The position numbers and the translations under genes were made by a program. A DNA stretch of 64,000 nucleotides from Sthenelais limicola (lineage: Eukaryota; Annelida; Polychaeta; Phyllodocida; Sigalionidae), in the NCBI GenBank assembly GCA_942159475.1, contig OW804096.1:128268941-128332940 (forward strand). Reading direction: 5' to 3'. Below, in pieces: positions 60,682 through 64,000 of the stretch. The notes below the pieces were generated by a model. The model saw only the letters and a list, made by a program, of their open reading frames with translations. It searched no databases and was not told the DNA's origin. The first letter of the stretch is position 1; each line of letters begins with the position of its first letter.

Positions 60682-63600
60682 CTAAAACATAAAAAGTGAG
60701 AAAGAAATAAGAAAATTGTATAAAAAGAACTTCATTCATGGAATGAATTAGTTTTGCACCATGGAGGTGATGTCATAAAAGGAAAGCTGGATCCAGTAAA
60801 CAAAAGGTATAAGGATACTGGTTGGCATCCAGCTGAAATTCACAAGGTACAATTTCACGATCGACTTAACTTAAATGGTAGATAAAATGAATAATGTTGT
60901 CTGTGAATAACAGCATATATGTAAGAATTTTTCTCTATTTTAAAAGTTTCAAGTTTCTGTCAGCATACCTTTTCCAGAAACAGGTTAGTTTTGTAAGTAA
61001 AGGATTAATGAATACATTTTCATTCAAGTTGATATTCACATGCAAATAGTTGGAGACAGCCATGAAAGGAGGAGTCACTTGACTGGCATAGTTCCCGTTT
61101 ATATTTATAAAGGATTTATGAATGTCGTGCATTGATGTCTACCCATGGGACTTTTTATTGGCGATTCATAACTGGGATTTTTAGAATATGTTGAAGATAG
61201 CCGAAACTAATCAGATTATATCTGTCCCTGGAAGCAGAAAGCATTACATTCTCCCTTCTGGACCATTCCCAACTTCCTCTTCACACTGATCTATCATTCC
61301 CAGATGTGGTGATCTGAACTTTCCCTCCCAAACCGTAATATGTACACACATCTCTATCTCGGGCCAGATCAGGGGAACATATTTGGAAGCAAAAACATAG
61401 ACATCCAGTTGAACATCTGAATAGCATTCAAGCATGAACATCCCATGATGAAACTTGCTTATGACCATGTGTGTATCAAATGGATAACTAAATTGACATC
61501 GGTTCCTAATACATGAGCATCATATTTTATTACAAAAAAACGGCCCTTTATAGAGATGTTTTCTCCTTTGTATTTGAATTAGGTTCACCGAGCTCAGATA
61601 TATTACTAATAACGTACCGGTAGCATTGTAATCATTTGGAAAAGTTAGTTTGTTTTCGGAAACCAAATGAGTTTCGTGAAGATCTCACTCGAAAATGCAA
61701 TCTCTGTATGAGGATTATCAAAAGATTGATTCTTTCGAAATGAAGGCTGGCAAACCTAATCTGGGCTAGAGATACGTTCCAACATCTCGTTCATAGCTAT
61801 AGGAGACTACACTTCAAGATCAAAGGACCTCGGTCGGACAACACGGACTGGAATGGAGCCTCGCCTGATGTGGCTGATCGGAGGTGGAAACGTTAGCGTG
61901 ATTAAAGTGGAATTGGAGAAAATTTATCAAGCCTCTTCCCTTCCTGTAGTCGGCCATAAACACGGTCGTTAGGGCCCGGAGAAAGGGGCGATGATCTGAC
62001 TGCAAGTTCCGCCTGCAATGTCCTTCTCTTGACAGCTTCGGTGTGGTGGACGTGTCCGAGCCTTTCTATTATAGATGCCGCATTGCGTTGAAGCCAGCTT
62101 GGCGGGCATGAAACTTTGATTACATGCTGCAATCATCATTTGTTTCCAACACTAAGCATCCAATTGCAGATCATGGCAAAGAGCAACCGAGTGAAAACAA
62201 TGGTAATTTGTTAAGCATTCGCATGCGCTCGCCATGTCATTCTTGTCACCGTATCTTTTAATGTCGCCGAGGACTTTGAATTTATTGTCCCCGTATGCTC
62301 GAGTGCAACAAGCGATGAAAGATAGCTCCTTTCATTTGTGCTTCCTTTTTTTGTAAATAAATGAACAACTAAATAATCTCCCCTTAGATTCTCTCGAGGA
62401 CTGTAATCTAGCTATTAGTTCATGCAACTAAACAAGCGATCAAAGAGATGTACTGTGCATGATTTTTAAAAAATATAAATAGGTGAACAATTAAGTCACC
62501 CCATCTTCTTTCTAATGTTTTGGAAATGTTAATTTATGTTCCCTGAATGCACAAATGCAACAAGCGATAATAGTTTTTCTTTTTGCATCGTGTAGAATTT
62601 GTGTGTGTAAATGGATGAACAATTGGAAGTGCTGGCTATGTTTTGCTTAACACCGGAAGCCAATTATCTATATCATAAGCATTTGAAAGCCAAGGTTTGA
62701 TGCGTGGAAGTGATGGGCTTGGACGACTCCTTGCCCTCTACAGCTGGCACGATCCTTCTCATTGGGAGAACAGTGCTGACAGGCCTGCGATATGAGCTTC
62801 AACTGGGCCTTTATCACTTTATTAATGACCTATAAATCACTCATAAAATCTAGAAACCAGGCTCTAGAACAGCATAGAGAATGTATTCTGATCTCTTCTC
62901 GGTGTTTATGTTTTACTCCATTCGCAACGATGGCTTTCCAGGTTGCCATCTCTGCTGTCTTTACAGCTGGTCAAAATTTGTCATTTGGTGTCAGACTCAA
63001 CATTCGGAAAGTGGCCATTGAAGTGACTCATGGAAGTGACACAGACACAAAACGTGGGAATATTTCAAGGCTGAACTAAAACATGAAGCATTAGCAAGTA
63101 TGGAAGTAGCATTTGAGAGTCTCTGGGAATAAAGCACTTCATATACTGTGATGGGCGATACACATACACTCCGACACAAAGGTTGTCTTGTTAATGTGGA
63201 CTCAACAGCCTTGAGGTATGTACCTTATAGGGCTGCTAAATTAAATCACAACCTGAAGATGTTTGGAGCGTTTTGATAAAGTCACCCCATGTCGGTGGCT
63301 GGTACTATTGTTTGGTATAATTACGGAGGGCAAGGTCGTCAGGGAAGGGTGTTAGAGGTGCCTACCCTGTGGCTGTGAGGCTCCCCCAAACTATCTGACT
63401 ATGATATGACAAATGACTGATCCGTTAGAAATAAAGCCAGTGATATCAAACTCAATGTCCTGATATGCGCTGCTTTGTCTGACAGCACTCGGGGAGATAA
63501 GGACAAAGCCCGAGGCTACAAATTAAGACATCTATCCGTTCGGATGGTACCCATGAGTGAGTTATTCATTTGAAAAGAAAAGCCCTCCCCATCCCCATTT

Positions 63601-64000
63601 CACCCTCTCCCGTAATAGAGACTCCCACGATGCCCTATGGTCCTGTTGAGGTTTACGCGTTTTCTCTCATACTCTTTCTCTCAAGTGCATTTATTTTGAG
63701 GCGCGTTGCCTTAATCGTATGTGCGCATGTTTGTATTGTGAGTTGCGTCAGTTTTTAATCAGGTTAATTTTTGGCTCTCTCATCAGGCCTCGATTGATTA
63801 CTCGATCTAGTGGCGCGCAGTGTTGAACTTTGCGAGTTGGTGTCAGGGATATATTTGGGACCACCATTGGTGAGGGAAAGCTAACATTATTTATTGGGGC
63901 AAGCCGGCATGCTGTAGCTATAATCAGTACAACCGTCGGGTGGTTGCTAGATCAAGGAAGACATAACAAACTGCCCGTGGATCTACACATCAACTTGGAT
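60682..64000. other. ARID3: Upstream ARID3 intron (incomplete)
   Basis: This is intron preceding the first visible ARID exon. I searched the minus strand for the conserved residues that precede LYEL in ARID3 followed by a donor, and found none. It contains an ATGCAAAT octamer near 61040 and the degenerate 125-bp tandem repeat. Short open frames here resemble nothing known. Confidence 0.75.
62245..62620 (+). repeat. Degenerate tandem repeat, three units of about 125 bp
   Basis: Blocks recur at a 120-130 bp spacing. GTCACC-ATCTT occurs at 62245 and 62495, with a weaker version near 62370. AACAAGCGAT occurs at about 62307, 62431 and 62560. ATGAACAA-T or GTGAACAATTAA occurs at about 62363, 62483 and 62611. 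The units have diverged strongly, so the array is old. Confidence 0.7.

Noticed and set aside
61900..62132. Minus-strand frames upstream of the first ARID exon, considered as the N-terminal exon.
   Set aside because: They lack the conserved residues preceding LYEL and a phase-0 donor.
1..64000. tRNA genes, CRISPR arrays, intact DNA transposons or LTR elements.
   Set aside because: No B-box-like tRNA arm with a matching partner, no regularly spaced direct repeats, and no transposase or reverse transcriptase motifs were seen on either strand.

Overview
The window is animal genomic DNA. It holds one recognisable gene, an ARID3 / dead ringer (Dri, Bright, retained) type transcription factor on the minus strand. 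Seven coding exons, 1,069 nt in total, can be placed with consensus splice sites and fully consistent phases. Both ends of the gene lie outside the window: the N-terminal part, including the first ARID helices, is beyond 64000, and the terminal exon with the end of the REKLES region is beyond position 1. The ARID protein sequence is of bilaterian ARID3 type, and its variable regions look like an invertebrate. The exact phylum cannot be read from this sequence. AT-rich DNA, long introns and few recognisable transposons fit, for example, a marine lophotrochozoan or invertebrate deuterostome.

Layout, read along the gene from right to left: 60682-64000 is upstream intron with a degenerate 125-bp tandem repeat. 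An ARID exon lies at 60609-60681. Then comes a 51.3-kb intron (9288-60608) inside the ARID domain. The rest of ARID lies at 9104-9287 and 6784-7010. A 30-nt microexon follows at 4985-5014, then a 78-nt exon (4600-4677), a poly-Q exon (2072-2269) and a heptad-repeat plus REKLES-start exon (1135-1413). The last four exons are all phase 1-1, so any of them can be skipped without a frameshift.

No second gene can be supported in the giant intron. It contains a CpG-rich block at about 28.4-29.5 kb with NRF1-like and E-box sites. It also has several CTCF-like motifs, perfect palindromes, G-rich tracts, one clear retroposed insertion with a 13-bp target duplication and an A29 tail, and a near-perfect 72-nt hairpin directly beside that insertion. 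A 272-codon open frame at 20.1-20.9 kb is longer than expected by chance but resembles no family I know. Dead ringer/ARID3 factors are nuclear DNA-binding regulators of embryonic patterning, so the most reasonable reading of this intron is a regulatory landscape for that gene. That reading is inference, because conservation could not be tested here.

I found no tRNA, rRNA, CRISPR array, bacterial operon or intact transposable element.
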